The notes: generated by a model not told the origin, from the sequence alone. A stretch of DNA of 64,000 nt from Paludifilum halophilum (GCF_002245355.1 NZ_NOWF01000011.1:37187-101186), one strand, 5' to 3'. Positions 15,368-25,877 are shown, counted from the stretch's first letter. Made by a program: numbers and translations.

Positions 15368-15423
15368 GAAATCAGGGCGTTTGCCGCCCTGTCCCCCCTT
15401 ATGACAAATTTAGCCGACACACA

Positions 15424-15645
15424 TTACGTAATCAGTTGAACCAATTCATAGATGCCAAAGTCGATGACAAAGAAAAAGAGAGTGATCAAGGTAACGGTCA
15501 CCAACACGACCAGGGTGTAGCTGATAAGCTCCTGGCGGTTGGGCCAACGCACCTTTTTCAATTCGGCGACGCCGGTCTTAAAAAAGTTGGTGGTCCCGGA
15601 TACGCTCTTTTTGACACCGGTACCGATTCGGCCGAGAAAACCCAT
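15424..15645 (-). CDS. secE: Preprotein translocase subunit SecE
   Basis: 73 residues from ATG 15645, with GGAGGG 7 nt upstream; an ATG nine codons earlier lacks a site. A basic amphipathic helix (FFKTGVAELKKVRWPNRQEL) precedes one transmembrane segment, the single-span SecE of Gram-positives. It stabilises SecY in the SecYEG channel. Standard rpmG-secE-nusG order. Confidence 0.96.
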   Translation of the reverse strand: MGFLGRIGTGVKKSVSGTTNFFKTGVAELKKVRWPNRQELISYTLVVLVTVTLITLFFFVIDFGIYELVQLIT

Positions 15646-15677
15646 GCGCGTTCCCTCCATCGATGAGTTCAAGCCTG

Positions 15678-15827
15678 TTATTTCGTCTCACGGTGCAGCG
15701 TGTGCCCGTTGCAACGAGGGCAGTATTTGCGGAATTCCATCCGTTCCGGATGCTTCCGTTTATTTTTAGTGGACGTATAGTTTCGCTCTTTACAATCCGT
15801 ACAGGCGAATGTTACCAAGACACGCAC
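15678..15827 (-). CDS. rpmG: 50S ribosomal protein L33 (zinc-binding form)
   Basis: 49 residues from GTG 15827 with GGAGG 8 nt upstream. Two CxxC pairs (CTDCK and CPRCN) show the zinc-binding C+ form. The longer open frame upstream has no similarity. Small enough to be missed as part of a longer frame. Confidence 0.95.
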   Translation of the reverse strand: MRVLVTFACTDCKERNYTSTKNKRKHPERMEFRKYCPRCNGHTLHRETK

Positions 15828-16040
15828 GCGATCCACCTCCTTGACTCCATCCATCGGACGGTTCACGGGCATATTTAAAAATACCCAAACAACTTTATCA
15901 TACAGTGCTAGGGATGTCAATGAAAGGCTGGGATCGGAGTTGTTCGTCCGCGATGGATCTCATCCAAAAAGATTCCGCAATTCTTTGCTGGAAGAGGAGG
16001 GATTTGACGGTTGATGTCGAAATCTATCGACAGAAGCAGA

Positions 16041-16063
16041 AAAAAACAGGGGCTAACCCTGTT
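16041..16063 (-). terminator. Terminator after sigH
   Basis: Stem AACAGGG / CCCTGTT (16045-16063) followed by a T7 run on the minus strand, 35 nt after the sigH stop. Confidence 0.85.
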
Positions 16064-16097
16064 ACCAAAAGCGACCATCGGATTCACCCTCAGTCGA

Positions 16098-16748
16098 TCA
16101 AGGAGCGATCTCCCGCACCTCCAGGTAACGTTCCAGCTTCCGTTTCACCCGCTGAAGGGCATTGTCGATCGATTTGACGTGCCGGTTCAAATCGACGGCG
16201 ATCTCCTGGTAGGAGCGTCCATCCAGGTAAAGCATCAAAACCTGCCTCTCTAACTCGCTCAAAATTTGCGACATTTTATCTTCGATATCGTCAAACTCTT
16301 CTTGATTGATGTAGAGCTCTTCCGGATTAGACACGCGTCCGCCTGTCAAAATGTCCATCAGGGTACGATCCGAGTCTTCGTCATAAATCGGCTTGTCCAA
16401 AGATACATATGAGTTGAGGGGGATGTGCTTCTGACGCGTGGCGGTTTTGATCGCCGTGATGATCTGCCGGGTGATGCACAACTCGGCAAAGGCTTTGAAG
16501 GAGGCCAGTTTATCTCCCCGAAAATCACGGATCGCCTTATAGAGGCCGATCATCCCTTCTTGTACGATATCTTCGTGGTCCGCACCGATGAGAAAATAGG
16601 AGCGAGCCTTCGCTCGGACGAAATTTTTGTATTTATTAATTAATTCTTCCAGTGCAGTACCGTCACCTACCCGTACGGCTTCCACCAGCTCTTCGTCGGT
16701 CCTTGTTCCGTATTCTGCCAACATTCTCCATTGAAGATTGACGCTCAC
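16098..16748 (-). CDS. sigH: RNA polymerase sigma-H factor
   Basis: 216 residues if started at GTG 16748, which is 6 nt from GGAGGG; an ATG two codons upstream directly abuts that site. Region 2 (NFVRAKARSYFLIGADHEDIVQEG) and region 4 (RSYQEIAVDLNRHVKSIDNALQ) closely match B. subtilis SigH, the post-exponential sigma factor for early sporulation and competence genes. This supports a spore-forming lineage. Confidence 0.96.
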   Translation of the reverse strand: MSVNLQWRMLAEYGTRTDEELVEAVRVGDGTALEELINKYKNFVRAKARSYFLIGADHEDIVQEGMIGLYKAIRDFRGDKLASFKAFAELCITRQIITAIKTATRQKHIPLNSYVSLDKPIYDEDSDRTLMDILTGGRVSNPEELYINQEEFDDIEDKMSQILSELERQVLMLYLDGRSYQEIAVDLNRHVKSIDNALQRVKRKLERYLEVREIAP

Positions 16749-16829
16749 CTTCATCCCTCCGACCCGTTGGCTGGAAAACCATGATAGGTTCATTATAGCC
16801 GAGTTGAAACAAAAACGTCAAATTTCCGC

Positions 16830-17339
16830 CTATTTTTTCCGCCTCCATTGTTCCAACTTTCGCAGGACTTCCTCGCCCAGCCCTTGTCCCAAGGGACCCC
16901 TTCCCTTGGGCGCGGTCTGGATCTGTTTAGCGATCTTCCCCTTCATCCGTTCCATTTCCTCCAATAATTCCCTTGAGGAAATGCGGTAAGCCCCCTGTCC
17001 GAAAACCATCCGCTGTTCCAGGTAGTCCGACGTCGCTACATAGATCAGCCGGTCGGGTTGTTTCAGGCGTTTTACCAGGCGCTCGATCAGCTGATCAGCC
17101 GTCTCCCGCTCCCGGGTAAAATAAACCGTCAACTGCTGTTCGAGTTGTCGGGATTCCCCGCCCGGGGAACGGTGGGCATCAAAAACGAGAACCACCCGAC
17201 GGCCGGAGATGGCCTGGTATTCCGACAACAGGGCCATCAGCCGAAGCCGCGACTCCTCCAGAGGAAGAGTGGACCAACCCGTATGCGCTCCTATCACGTT
17301 GTATCCGTCGACGATCAGCCACTCTTCCATCATGTTCAC
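16830..17339 (-). CDS. rae1: NYN-domain ribosome-associated endoribonuclease Rae1 (YacP)
   Basis: 169 residues. The PIN-like NYN fold begins LIVDGYNVIG and keeps the acidic positions (DGYN, VFDAH, TSDYLEQ). In B. subtilis Rae1 enters the ribosomal A site and cleaves mRNA during translation. Located between rlmB and sigH as in Bacillus; only 4 nt separate it from rlmB. Confidence 0.9.
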   Translation of the reverse strand: MNMMEEWLIVDGYNVIGAHTGWSTLPLEESRLRLMALLSEYQAISGRRVVLVFDAHRSPGGESRQLEQQLTVYFTRERETADQLIERLVKRLKQPDRLIYVATSDYLEQRMVFGQGAYRISSRELLEEMERMKGKIAKQIQTAPKGRGPLGQGLGEEVLRKLEQWRRKK

Positions 17340-17343
17340 CCTG

Positions 17344-18084
17344 TCATTTCCGCTTGCGCATCACTTCATACATGAGCAACGCACCGGCCACCGAAGCGTT
17401 CAGGGAAGGAACCCTCCCTTTCATCGGCAGCCGGACGAGAAAATCGCATCGCTCTTTGAGCAAACGGCTGATGCCTTTCCCTTCATTCCCGATAACGAGT
17501 CCGACGGGAAAGTTGTAGTCAAGCTGTGTAAAGGAGTCGGATGCCCGGATATCGCTTCCGACCAACCACATTCCCCGCTCCTTCAATTCCTCGGCGGCCC
17601 GGTTCAAATTGGTCACCCGTGCGATCGGGACGTGCTCCACCGCTCCGGCGGAGGCTTTGGCCACGGTAACGGTCAACCCCGCCGCCCGCCGCTTTGGGAT
17701 GATCACCCCGTGTACGCCGGCGGCATCGGCGGTACGCAGGATGGAGCCGAGGTTGCCGGGATCTTCGATGCCGTCCAACAACAGAAAAAAGGGGGGCTCG
17801 TCCCGTTCTTTCGCACGCCGAAACAGGTCTTCCAGATCCGCATACTTATAAGCCGCCACCTGAGCCACGATTCCCTGATGATTGCCCCCCTCCGCCAGCT
17901 GGTCCAGCTTGCGTCGGGGCACCTCCCGCACCGGAATCCCCCGGTCCTTCGCCAGCTGGAGAATCGGCCCCAATCCGGCTTTTCCCCGGCCGGCCCCTTC
18001 CGCCACCAATAAGCTTTGTGTCCGGTGACCGGCGCGGATCGCCTCTTTCACCGCTTGTCTGCCGATAACCCAATCATTCGCCAC
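17344..18084 (-). CDS. rlmB: 23S rRNA (guanosine-2'-O-)-methyltransferase RlmB-like (SpoU/TrmH family)
   Basis: 246 residues from GTG 18084, giving VIGRQAVKEAI at the N-terminus. The SpoU knot motifs are LLDGIEDPGNLGSILRTADA, then VIGNEGKGIS and the C-terminal LNASVAGALLMYE. The start overlaps the end of mrnC by 11 nt, indicating translational coupling. Substrate site (G2251-type) is from homology. Confidence 0.92.
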   Translation of the reverse strand: MANDWVIGRQAVKEAIRAGHRTQSLLVAEGAGRGKAGLGPILQLAKDRGIPVREVPRRKLDQLAEGGNHQGIVAQVAAYKYADLEDLFRRAKERDEPPFFLLLDGIEDPGNLGSILRTADAAGVHGVIIPKRRAAGLTVTVAKASAGAVEHVPIARVTNLNRAAEELKERGMWLVGSDIRASDSFTQLDYNFPVGLVIGNEGKGISRLLKERCDFLVRLPMKGRVPSLNASVAGALLMYEVMRKRK

Positions 18085-18490
18085 ACTCGTCCCCCGCTTC
18101 CAAACTGCTGATGATCTTTCCCATAACCTCTTGCAACCGATCGGTTTCACCCGCTAGGAACCAGTGTCCCACCAGCGCTTCCAAACCGGTGCTGTACCGA
18201 TAATCCGAAGCTTTGGCGTTTTTGGGGATACTGCCAGATTTGGCATTGCGCCCTCTTCTGAGGACCACCTGTTCCTCCTCCGTCAGCAGACCTGTGATCC
18301 GGCGAACCGCCTCCGCCTGGAACGGGGCGGAAACGAAACGGACCGCTTCCCGGTGAACCTCGTTGGGACGGACATCCCCCCGGGCCACCAGGTGGGTCCT
18401 GACATAGAGTTCATAAACAGCATCGCCGACATAAGCCAGCAGAAGAGGATTGATTTCGCCGGGAGCTTTTGATTTCGGCTGTTGGATCAT
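18074..18490 (-). CDS. mrnC: Mini-ribonuclease 3
   Basis: 138 residues from ATG 18490; a TTG at 18502 behind AGGTGG is an alternative. It has an RNase III catalytic domain without a dsRNA-binding domain: LLAYVGDAVYELYVR and the later RGRNAKSGSIPKNA plus YRYSTGLEALVGH. In B. subtilis it matures 23S rRNA ends. It starts about 20 nt after cysS. Confidence 0.92.
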   Translation of the reverse strand: MIQQPKSKAPGEINPLLLAYVGDAVYELYVRTHLVARGDVRPNEVHREAVRFVSAPFQAEAVRRITGLLTEEEQVVLRRGRNAKSGSIPKNAKASDYRYSTGLEALVGHWFLAGETDRLQEVMGKIISSLEAGDECGE

Positions 18491-18512
18491 TCCGATCTGC
18501 AATCCTTCCACC

Positions 18513-19916
18513 TCACTTTTTCCGCCAGCGAACTCCCTGGGGTGTGTCCTCCAATAGGATTCCCCTTTCAGCCAATTCATCCCGAATCGCGTCGGCCCGT
18601 TGAAAATCCTTGTTTTTCCGAGCCTGTTGCCGCTCTTCGATCAAGGACTCGATCTCCGCCTCCAATGATTGATCCCCCGGATCTTCCACCAAGCCGAGGA
18701 TCTCACCGCCGTAACGCTGAATCCACTCCATCGTTTTTTCCAAGGAACCCTTGGGTACGACGGATTGGGAAACCAATTCATTGGCGAAGTGTACCGCCTC
18801 AAAAAGAACACTGATCGCATTGGCCGTATTCAGGTCGTCATCCATCGCCGTTTCGAAATTCCGGGTGAGCTCATCCAGTCGGGCCATCACTTCCGGAGCC
18901 GCTTCCCCTTGCAATGCTGTCTCCAACCGGTGGGACAGATTGACCGTCGCCGTATCAAAACGTTCCAGTCCGCTTTCCATTTGACGGATCGATTCATCGC
19001 TGAAGGAGATCGGGTTGCGGTAATGAGCCGATAGTAGAAAGTAGCGCAAGGCCCGGGGATTATACTCTTCCCGCAATTCCTTCACCCGTACGATATTCCC
19101 CAGGGATTTGGACATTTTTTCGCTGCCCATATTCATATAACCATTGTGGAGCCAATACGAGGCGAAGGGTTTGCCGGTCCACGCCTCGCTCTGGGCGATC
19201 TCGTTTTCGTGGTGGGGAAAGCACAAATCCGTCCCCCCGGCATGGATATCAATGGTATCCCCCAAATATTGTTTCACCATCGCCGAGCACTCGATGTGCC
19301 AACCGGGGCGCCCCTTACCCCAGGGACTGTCCCAGGCGATTTCCTCACCGGGCTTGGTTTTTTTCCAAAGGGCGAAGTCCAGCGGATTTTCCTTTTTTTC
19401 ATCGACTTCCACCCGTGCCCCGGATTTCAGTTCCTCCACCGATTGATGGGATAGCTTCCCGTAGTCATCTTTGCGCAGTGCGCGATAATAAACGTCTCCG
19501 TCCCGTTCATAGGCGTATCCCTTTTCGATGAGCCGGCTGATTCCTTCCACCATCCCCGGGATGTGTTCCGTCGCCCGGGGGTGAACGTCGGCCCGTTGCA
19601 CACCCAGTGCGTCCATATCTTCGAAATAAGCGCGGATATAGCGTTCCGCCAGCTCGGGGACAGTCGTACCTTCTTCAGCGGCCGCCCGGATTAAACGGTC
19701 ATCCACATCAGTGAAGTTCTGTACATAAGTGACATCAAAGCCGCGATACTGCAAATAACGGCGAACCACATCGAAAAAGACAAAAACCCGAGCGTTTCCG
19801 ATGTGAATATAGTTGTAAACGGTCGGACCGCAGACATACATGGTGACCCGTTCTTTTGAAAGGGGCTTAAAAGGCTCCTTCTCCCTAGTCAGGGTGTTGT
19901 ACAGTTGCAAAGTCAT
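18513..19916 (-). CDS. cysS: Cysteinyl-tRNA synthetase
   Basis: 467 residues, class I synthetase. The HIGH-type motif is HIGNAR near residue 38 and the KMSKS motif is KMSKSLGN. Zinc-binding residues are in CGPTVYN, the WHIECSAM region and HHENE. It overlaps the end of cysE by 32 nt, so the two are coupled and share the upstream T-box. Confidence 0.97.
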   Translation of the reverse strand: MTLQLYNTLTREKEPFKPLSKERVTMYVCGPTVYNYIHIGNARVFVFFDVVRRYLQYRGFDVTYVQNFTDVDDRLIRAAAEEGTTVPELAERYIRAYFEDMDALGVQRADVHPRATEHIPGMVEGISRLIEKGYAYERDGDVYYRALRKDDYGKLSHQSVEELKSGARVEVDEKKENPLDFALWKKTKPGEEIAWDSPWGKGRPGWHIECSAMVKQYLGDTIDIHAGGTDLCFPHHENEIAQSEAWTGKPFASYWLHNGYMNMGSEKMSKSLGNIVRVKELREEYNPRALRYFLLSAHYRNPISFSDESIRQMESGLERFDTATVNLSHRLETALQGEAAPEVMARLDELTRNFETAMDDDLNTANAISVLFEAVHFANELVSQSVVPKGSLEKTMEWIQRYGGEILGLVEDPGDQSLEAEIESLIEERQQARKNKDFQRADAIRDELAERGILLEDTPQGVRWRKK

Positions 19917-20628
19917 CCTTCTTTCGCTCCCCTCGCACCTGATGCAGTTCTCTTCGAAGTTGCTCCAGCTCGCTGCGCATCTCGTCGATTTCGTCTTCCA
20001 GGACCCGGCAAGTCTCCATCATCGGATCCGGCAGATTGACCTGATCCAAGTCGCTGGCCGCCCGCACCTTGACCCCGTCCTGGATGACGACCCGTCCCGG
20101 CACTCCGACAACGGTGGAGTTGGGCGGCACTTCCCTCAAGACCACCGACCCGGCTCCAATTTTGGAACAGCGTCCAATGCGTATGGACCCTAATACTTTC
20201 GCCCCGGAGGCGATCAACACTCCGTCTTCCACCGTCGGATGCCGCTTTCCCTTTTCTTTTCCGGTTCCGCCCAGGGTCACACCCTGGTAAATAGTGACAC
20301 GGTCCCCGATCTCACAAGTCTCCCCGATCACGACTCCCATGCCGTGATCGATAAACAAGCCTTTCCCGATCCGGGCACCGGGGTGAATTTCAATTCCGGT
20401 CATAAACCGGCTCCACTGGGAGATCAACCGAGCCGTCAGATACCACTTCCTCCGGTAGAGAAGATGAGAAAGCCGGTATAACCAGATCGAGTGCAACCCG
20501 GAGTATGTCAAGATGACTTCAAACGTACTCCGGGCGGCTGGATCCCGGTCAAAAACCGCTTCGACATCCGCCTTCAACGTGGACCGCGCAGCGCCCAGCT
20601 TTTCCTTCCACCGTTTCCAAATCGCCAT
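19885..20628 (-). CDS. cysE: Serine O-acetyltransferase
   Basis: 247 residues from ATG 20628 with GGAGGGAGG upstream; the open frame continues 59 codons into the T-box leader and is rejected there. It makes O-acetylserine, the precursor of cysteine. The left-handed beta-helix hexapeptide region includes [12 protein letters not shown] and [14 protein letters not shown]. The C-terminal tail is longer and more charged than in enteric CysE. Confidence 0.94.
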   Translation of the reverse strand: MAIWKRWKEKLGAARSTLKADVEAVFDRDPAARSTFEVILTYSGLHSIWLYRLSHLLYRRKWYLTARLISQWSRFMTGIEIHPGARIGKGLFIDHGMGVVIGETCEIGDRVTIYQGVTLGGTGKEKGKRHPTVEDGVLIASGAKVLGSIRIGRCSKIGAGSVVLREVPPNSTVVGVPGRVVIQDGVKVRAASDLDQVNLPDPMMETCRVLEDEIDEMRSELEQLRRELHQVRGERKKDDFATVQHPD

Positions 20629-20672
20629 TCTTCCTCCCTCCTCGTTCACGGGGAATCCGATCATTCGCATAT

Positions 20673-20945
20673 AAAAAACTCTGCAGCCGAATAACGACTG
20701 CAGAGACGGCTTTTCCGCGGTTCCACTCTGCTTGACCGGCTCCTTTCCGGAACCGATCCCCTTACCCGATAACGGCGGGATCCCGGTCGATCCTACTCTC
20801 CCCAAGGGAGTTCGGTCGACGGCTCACAGGGGCATTTCCGACAGGGGGAAACGGGGCCCTCTCAGCCGGGGAGCCCCTCTCTGGCGAATCCCGCTTCTGC
20901 CGTACTTCTCCCGATCATTGCCCATCTCTTCTTTGTGTTTTGTCT
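20673..20945 (-). promoter_or_regulatory. T-box riboswitch controlling cysE-cysS
   Basis: On the minus strand the T-box sequence GTGGAACCGCGG (within 20715-20727) is followed by a terminator, stem CTCTGCAG (20679-20686 / 20698-20705) plus T6. A Stem I-like region precedes it, with a candidate TGC (Cys) specifier in GGAAATGCC. A TACAAT -10 box lies just upstream, near 20950. Uncharged tRNA-Cys should favour the antiterminator. The 5' boundary is approximate. Confidence 0.9.
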
Positions 20946-21077
20946 ATTGTACCACATCCGGTGCTTCGTTTCCTCCGCCGTCTTCCCGGCGGTGGAAAAA
21001 AGGTTCTCGTCCCCGGTTATCGATCTGGATCAGATATTTCGGGTAAACGCTTCCCCTCTTCTCGAACCTGACATGAA

Positions 21078-21228
21078 ATCACAATTTCTAGAGGCATTGT
21101 GATTTTTAGCACATCCTTGGTGGGTCGGGGTGGGGTTCCACACTCCGTTTCGTTGTTCTGACGAGCCAAAGGCACTCCGTGTGGAACCCCACCCTCCCGA
21201 ACAGGAGCTTTGTCACAACGCTTCTAGT
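21078..21228. repeat. Dispersed repeat, copy A (3' of gltX)
   Basis: About 150 bp, nearly identical to 38739-38891. It has an outer hairpin (ATCACAAT / ATTGTGAT), an inner inverted repeat GGGTGGGGTTCCACAC ... GTGTGGAACCCCACC, and ends in CACAACGCTTCTA. The rest of 20946-21289 holds the T-box promoter and no gene. Confidence 0.85.
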
Positions 21229-21289
21229 ACCCCTTGATCCAATTCGGGAGCGGTCGGGCCTGGTTTCCCCTTCGCTTGGCATTGGCACT

Positions 21290-22783
21290 TCAGCCACCCA
21301 GGATTTGTTCCCGATTTTTCAACAGATGGTTGAGCCGCCCGGCGACAGTATCTCTGCCTAAGAGAGAGATTGTCTCCTTCAGATCGGGGCCGTGGACCTC
21401 CCCGGTTACAGCGGCCCGAACAGGCATGAACAGTTGTTTCCCCTTATAACCGGTCTCCTTTTGCACCGCCTTTAGGAGTGTTTTCACCGTATCCGGAGAA
21501 AAATCGTCCGCCTGTTCAATCTGACCGATAAAGGCTTTCATCACTTGGGGTACTTGTTCCTGTCTCAGTACTTCTTTGGCCGCCTCCGCATACCGTACGT
21601 CCTCACGGAAGAACATTTCCGTCAGGTCGACAATCTGGGCCACATAATCCAGTTGCTCTCTGTACAAGCTCACCAGGCGCGTCACCCAGGATTTCGCTTC
21701 GTCCGACAAGTCAGGGGACACCCGGCCGGCACGGATCAGGTGCGGCAAAGCCAAGTCGACGATCCGTTCCAGGGAGGATTCTTTGATGTAGTGATTGTTC
21801 ATCCATCTCAGTTTGACGGTATCGAACACCGCCGGGGCTTTGGACATACGGTGCAGGGAAAAGGATTGCACCAGCTCCTCCCGGGAAAAAATTTCACGCT
21901 CCGCTTCTTCCCCCTCGGGAGCCCAACCTAACAGGACCAGAAAGTTGATCAGGGCCTCTGGCAGATATCCGAGATCCTTGTATTGGTCGATAAACTGGAG
22001 AATGGACTCGTCCCGCTTACTCATCTTTTTTCCGTCCGGATTCAGAATGAGAGACACATGGCCGAACTTCGGAGCATCGAAGCCCAACGCTTCGTAGATC
22101 AAGATCTGACGGGGCGTATTGGACAAATGCTCTTCCGCCCGCAGCACATGGGTGATCTCCATCAGGGCATCATCCACTGTAACCGCGAAGTTATAGGTGG
22201 GGCGACCGTCAGGACGGGCGATGATAAAATCGCCGATTCCATCGGTATCAAAGTGAACTTCACCCCGTACTTCATCCTGTACGGTGACGGTCCGTCCGCC
22301 GGGAGCCTTAAAGCGGATCGAGGGATTACGTCCTTGAGCTTCCAACGCCTCCCGCTCCTCGGCGGTCAAATGACGGCACCGGCCGCTGTACCGGGGGGCC
22401 ACTCCCTCCGCCAGCTGCCGTTCCCGGTCCGCCTCCAATTCCTCTGAGGTACAATAACAGGGATAAGCTAAGCCTTCTTCCGACAGCCGGTCGATATACT
22501 CCCGGTAAATATCCATACGGTCCATGGAACGGTAAGGAGCATAAGGTCCGCCGATATCCACGCTCTCGTCCCAATCAAGGCCCAGCCATTTCAGACCGTC
22601 CATCTGCTTCGCTTCGGCATCCTCCACATTTCGCTCTACGTCGGTATCTTCGATCCGTACGACAAACGACCCGCCGTTTTTACGGGCCCAAAGATAACTG
22701 AATAAAGCCGTGCGCGCCCCGCCGATATGCAAATGCCCCGTCGGGCTGGGGGCGTAACGCGTTCTGATCGGTTTTTTCGACAT
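21290..22783 (-). CDS. gltX: Glutamyl-tRNA synthetase
   Basis: 497 residues from ATG 22783 (AGGTGG 5 nt upstream); a GTG three codons earlier is possible. Class I motifs are [10 protein letters not shown] and KMSKRDES. It also charges tRNA-Gln in organisms that use GatCAB, as most Bacillales do. The zinc-like CYCTSEE segment is present. Next in line after ispD-ispF. Confidence 0.97.
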   Translation of the reverse strand: MSKKPIRTRYAPSPTGHLHIGGARTALFSYLWARKNGGSFVVRIEDTDVERNVEDAEAKQMDGLKWLGLDWDESVDIGGPYAPYRSMDRMDIYREYIDRLSEEGLAYPCYCTSEELEADRERQLAEGVAPRYSGRCRHLTAEEREALEAQGRNPSIRFKAPGGRTVTVQDEVRGEVHFDTDGIGDFIIARPDGRPTYNFAVTVDDALMEITHVLRAEEHLSNTPRQILIYEALGFDAPKFGHVSLILNPDGKKMSKRDESILQFIDQYKDLGYLPEALINFLVLLGWAPEGEEAEREIFSREELVQSFSLHRMSKAPAVFDTVKLRWMNNHYIKESSLERIVDLALPHLIRAGRVSPDLSDEAKSWVTRLVSLYREQLDYVAQIVDLTEMFFREDVRYAEAAKEVLRQEQVPQVMKAFIGQIEQADDFSPDTVKTLLKAVQKETGYKGKQLFMPVRAAVTGEVHGPDLKETISLLGRDTVAGRLNHLLKNREQILGG

Positions 22784-22824
22784 CTTCGCCACCTGTCCTA
22801 TCCTGAGATTTTCCGGTTTCGCAT

Positions 22825-23304
22825 TTAGTCACGGACCAGACAGACGATCGCCATCGCGGCCATCCCTTCCTCCCGGCCGGTAAATCCGAGGTGTTCGGTC
22901 GTGGTCGCCTTTACATTGATATCGGATAAGTCCGCCTTGACAAGAACCGCCACCCGCTTACGAATATCCGGGATATAGGAAGCCAGTTTGGGTCGTTGGG
23001 CAATCACCGTCGCATCCATGTTTCCCACCCGATAACCTTCCTCTTCGGCCATTTTCCATACGGTCCGCAACAGTTCGGCACTGTCCGCACCCTCGTAGCG
23101 CTCATCGGTGTCCGGAAAATGAGTTCCGATATCTCCCTTCCCGAGAGCGCCCAATACAGCATCCGTAATCGCGTGCAGGAGCACATCGGCATCGGAGTGG
23201 CCGGCGAGCCCCTGAGGGTGAGGGATGGTGATTCCCCCCAGGATCAGGGGGCGGTGATCGGTAAACGAATGAACATCAAACCCTTGTCCCACTTTAATCA
23301 TCAT
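22825..23304 (-). CDS. ispF: 2-C-methyl-D-erythritol 2,4-cyclodiphosphate synthase
   Basis: 159 residues. Methylerythritol-phosphate pathway enzyme that cyclises CDP-ME-2P. The metal ligands lie in GFDVH and HSDADV, with the C-terminal [14 protein letters not shown] signature. Two adjacent ATGs (23304, 23301) share a GAGGAG site. It overlaps ispD by 11 nt. Confidence 0.97.
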   Translation of the reverse strand: MMIKVGQGFDVHSFTDHRPLILGGITIPHPQGLAGHSDADVLLHAITDAVLGALGKGDIGTHFPDTDERYEGADSAELLRTVWKMAEEEGYRVGNMDATVIAQRPKLASYIPDIRKRVAVLVKADLSDINVKATTTEHLGFTGREEGMAAMAIVCLVRD

Positions 23305-23989
23305 CTGTACTCCTCATTTTCCAGATTGCTTCCGCCAACACCCGATCTTCCGGTGTGGTCAGTTTCATGTTGGCATGGTCTCCTTGTACCACCCGTACAT
23401 CGATACCCAAACTTTCCACCAACATGGCATCGTCAGTCGCCGGCCGCTCCTCCTCCGCCCCTTTCTGGTGAGCCTCCATCAACAGGGATCGCCGGAAGGC
23501 CTGGGGCGTTTGCACCGCCCAAAGGCTGCTGCGGTCCGGCGTCCCTTCGACGATCCCCGCCTCTGTCACCTGTTTGACTGTGTCTTTGACAGGAACGGCA
23601 AGAATCGCGGCACCGGTCATCGGCACGGCTTCCAGAAGAGCGTCAATCCGATCATGGGCGATAAAGGGACGAACGGCGTCATGGATCATCACCCACTCTT
23701 CGTCCAACCGCTCCAACCCGTTGTAAACACTCTGGCGGCGTTCCTTACCCCCAGTCACTACCTGAATCCGGGAGGATGAAAACCCGTTCTCGTCCAACAA
23801 ACGTTTCATCCCTTCCCGTTCCTCACCGCTCACGGAAATCACGATCCGGTTCACGGCGGGATGGGTATCGAACACCCGCAGGGTGCGAATGATCACCGGA
23901 ACGCCTGCCAAGTGAAGAAATTGCTTACTTACCGCCGTACCCATCCGTCTTCCTTTTCCCGCAGCCGGGATCACTACACCCACCTTCAA
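23294..23989 (-). CDS. ispD: 2-C-methyl-D-erythritol 4-phosphate cytidylyltransferase
   Basis: 231 residues from TTG 23989, 10 nt after GGAGG; a start eight codons earlier is less well placed. The nucleotide-binding motif [13 protein letters not shown] is at the N-terminus, and [10 protein letters not shown] and KLTTPEDR follow. It makes CDP-methylerythritol for isoprenoid synthesis and is coupled to ispF. Confidence 0.95.
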   Translation of the reverse strand: MKVGVVIPAAGKGRRMGTAVSKQFLHLAGVPVIIRTLRVFDTHPAVNRIVISVSGEEREGMKRLLDENGFSSSRIQVVTGGKERRQSVYNGLERLDEEWVMIHDAVRPFIAHDRIDALLEAVPMTGAAILAVPVKDTVKQVTEAGIVEGTPDRSSLWAVQTPQAFRRSLLMEAHQKGAEEERPATDDAMLVESLGIDVRVVQGDHANMKLTTPEDRVLAEAIWKMRSTDDD

Positions 23990-24019
23990 CGATGTGTATC
24001 CTCCTTCAAACACAACAGT

Positions 24020-24050
24020 GCCCGGCGACGGCGGTGATCCGTCGCCGGGC
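24020..24050. other. Perfect 12-bp hairpin between yacL and ispD
   Basis: GCCCGGCGACGG (24020-24031) pairs with CCGTCGCCGGGC (24039-24050). No T-run follows on either strand, so processing or partial termination is possible. Confidence 0.6.
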
Positions 24051-24073
24051 GATGAGATGATCAGCGCTTTCGC

Positions 24074-25168
24074 TCAAAGCGCCCGTTCCAACAGTTTTGG
24101 TTTGGCGAAAATCATTCTCCCTGCTGATGTTTGTAACACACTGGTGACCAGTACGTCAATCCGTTCTCCGATGTATTCGCGGCCGCCTTCAATCACGATC
24201 ATCGTTCCGTCATCCAGATAAGCCACGCCCTGTCCATGCTCCTTGCCGTCTTTGATCACCTGTACATTGATCTCTTCACCGGGCAATACCACAGGTTTGA
24301 CAGCGTTGGCCAAATCGTTGATATTCAGGACTTTAACACCCTGAAGTTCACAGACCTTATTCAAATTAAAGTCGTTGGTCACCACTTTTCCGGAGAGGAC
24401 TTTGGCCAGTTTGACCAATTTGCTGTCCACCTCGGAAACTTCCTCAAAGTCCCCTTCATAGATGAGTACACGCATATTCAGTTCCTTCTGGATCTTATTC
24501 AAAATATCCAGGCCGCGACGTCCCCGGTTGCGCTTTAATACATCCGAGGAATCAGCGATATGCTGCAATTCTTCCAGAACAAAGCTGGGAATAACCAGAG
24601 TCCCTTCCAGAAAGCCCGTCCGACAGATATCAGCAATCCGACCGTCGATGATCACACTGGTATCCAGGATTTTATGCTCCACATCCCGAGTCTCCGGACC
24701 CTTTTTCCCTTTTTCTTTTACCTGGCGTCCTATCGTAAAAAGTGAAATCATTTCATCGCGTTTTTTGTAGCCTACTCGGAAGCCGAGATAACCCAAAAAC
24801 GCGGACACCAGAACCGGAAGAACCGAAGATACACCCGGTATCGGCAGTTCCGCCAGCGGGGGCTCGATCAGAAATGCTACGATAAGACCAAAGATCAAAC
24901 CCATAGCTCCAAACAGCATATCCCCGGCGGGAAGTTTCATCAGACGTTCTTCACTCCACTGAATCCAGCGAACGACCATATCGGAAAACCATAGGGTAGC
25001 TATATATAGGAGGAGCGCCCCCAAAACGGCTCCGATATATTGGGGGGCTGGTATATCACCGATATTGATAAAAGACTTGTCGATCATCTGAAAAAGCATA
25101 GGTCCCGTATAGAATCCGAGTGTCGCTCCGACCAGTGCAAAAGCGAGTTGAACAAATCTCTTCAGCAC
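24074..25168 (-). CDS. yacL: PIN/TRAM-domain membrane protein YacL
   Basis: 364 residues, GTG start at 25168 behind GGGAGGTG. Four predicted membrane segments (about residues 5-140) precede a PIN nuclease-like domain ([14 protein letters not shown] with acidic residues and TNDFNLNK) and a C-terminal TRAM domain ([15 protein letters not shown]). Conserved next to ispD in Bacillales; probably a membrane-anchored RNase, substrate unknown. Confidence 0.9.
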   Translation of the reverse strand: MLKRFVQLAFALVGATLGFYTGPMLFQMIDKSFINIGDIPAPQYIGAVLGALLLYIATLWFSDMVVRWIQWSEERLMKLPAGDMLFGAMGLIFGLIVAFLIEPPLAELPIPGVSSVLPVLVSAFLGYLGFRVGYKKRDEMISLFTIGRQVKEKGKKGPETRDVEHKILDTSVIIDGRIADICRTGFLEGTLVIPSFVLEELQHIADSSDVLKRNRGRRGLDILNKIQKELNMRVLIYEGDFEEVSEVDSKLVKLAKVLSGKVVTNDFNLNKVCELQGVKVLNINDLANAVKPVVLPGEEINVQVIKDGKEHGQGVAYLDDGTMIVIEGGREYIGERIDVLVTSVLQTSAGRMIFAKPKLLERAL

Positions 25169-25272
25169 GGGGCTTCACCTCCCTTATTAGCCATTATAGA
25201 CAAACCGTATGAATGAAAACCCCACAGATTTTAAAAATCGAAAGGAAATTTTCCGTTCCGAATCAATATCCT

Positions 25273-25770
25273 TTAACTGGAAGCCTTCTCCGTTGCGGCA
25301 ATCACTTCGTCGAGCAGGAGGAAGGCCTGAGATTCATCGATTTCCTTAGCCAAAACCAATTCGCTGATTAAAATCTGGCGGGCATTGTCCAACATCTTGC
25401 GTTCACCGGTGGAAAGCCCCTTCTCCCGTTCCCTGAGCATCAAACAGCATACCACATCGGCCATATCATGGATATCCCCGCTTTTCATCTTATCCAGGTT
25501 GGCCCGATAGCGACGGTTCCAGTTGTTCGATACATCGTGATCACCGTTTGCCATCTCCTCGATTACTTCGGTGATGGTCTCCTCGTCGACCACTTCCCGA
25601 AGACCGATGCTATCCACGTTACTCATGGGGATCATCACCTTCATATCACCGATCGGCATGCGCATGACATAATATCTCCGGGATTCACCGAGGATTTCCT
25701 TCTCTTCAATGGACTCAATGATCCCTGCACCATGCATGGGGTAGACCACTTTGTCGCCGATATTGAACAA
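25273..25770 (-). CDS. carD: CarD/CdnL-family transcriptional regulator
   Basis: 165 residues from TTG 25770, 7 nt after GGAGGTG. The N-terminal RNAP-interacting Tudor-like domain begins FNIGDKVVYPMHGAG; a helical C-terminal domain with RYRANLDKMKSGD follows. CarD proteins bind RNA polymerase beta and stabilise open complexes. It has tandem promoters upstream. Confidence 0.9.
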   Translation of the reverse strand: MFNIGDKVVYPMHGAGIIESIEEKEILGESRRYYVMRMPIGDMKVMIPMSNVDSIGLREVVDEETITEVIEEMANGDHDVSNNWNRRYRANLDKMKSGDIHDMADVVCCLMLREREKGLSTGERKMLDNARQILISELVLAKEIDESQAFLLLDEVIAATEKASS

Positions 25771-25802
25771 AAAACCCACCTCCAAGGGCAATATCCATTT
25801 CC

Positions 25803-25877
25803 AAGATATCACATCCCCGGAGAGATGTCAATAAATTTAAAACAAATATCTTAGCATATATGGATAGAAAGCGTCAA
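25803..25877 (-). promoter_or_regulatory. Two tandem sigma-A promoters for carD
   Basis: P1: TTGACA (25826-25831), 17-nt spacer, TATCTT (25803-25808). P2: TTGACG (25872-25877), 18-nt spacer, TAAGAT (25848-25853). Both read toward carD. Confidence 0.75.
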
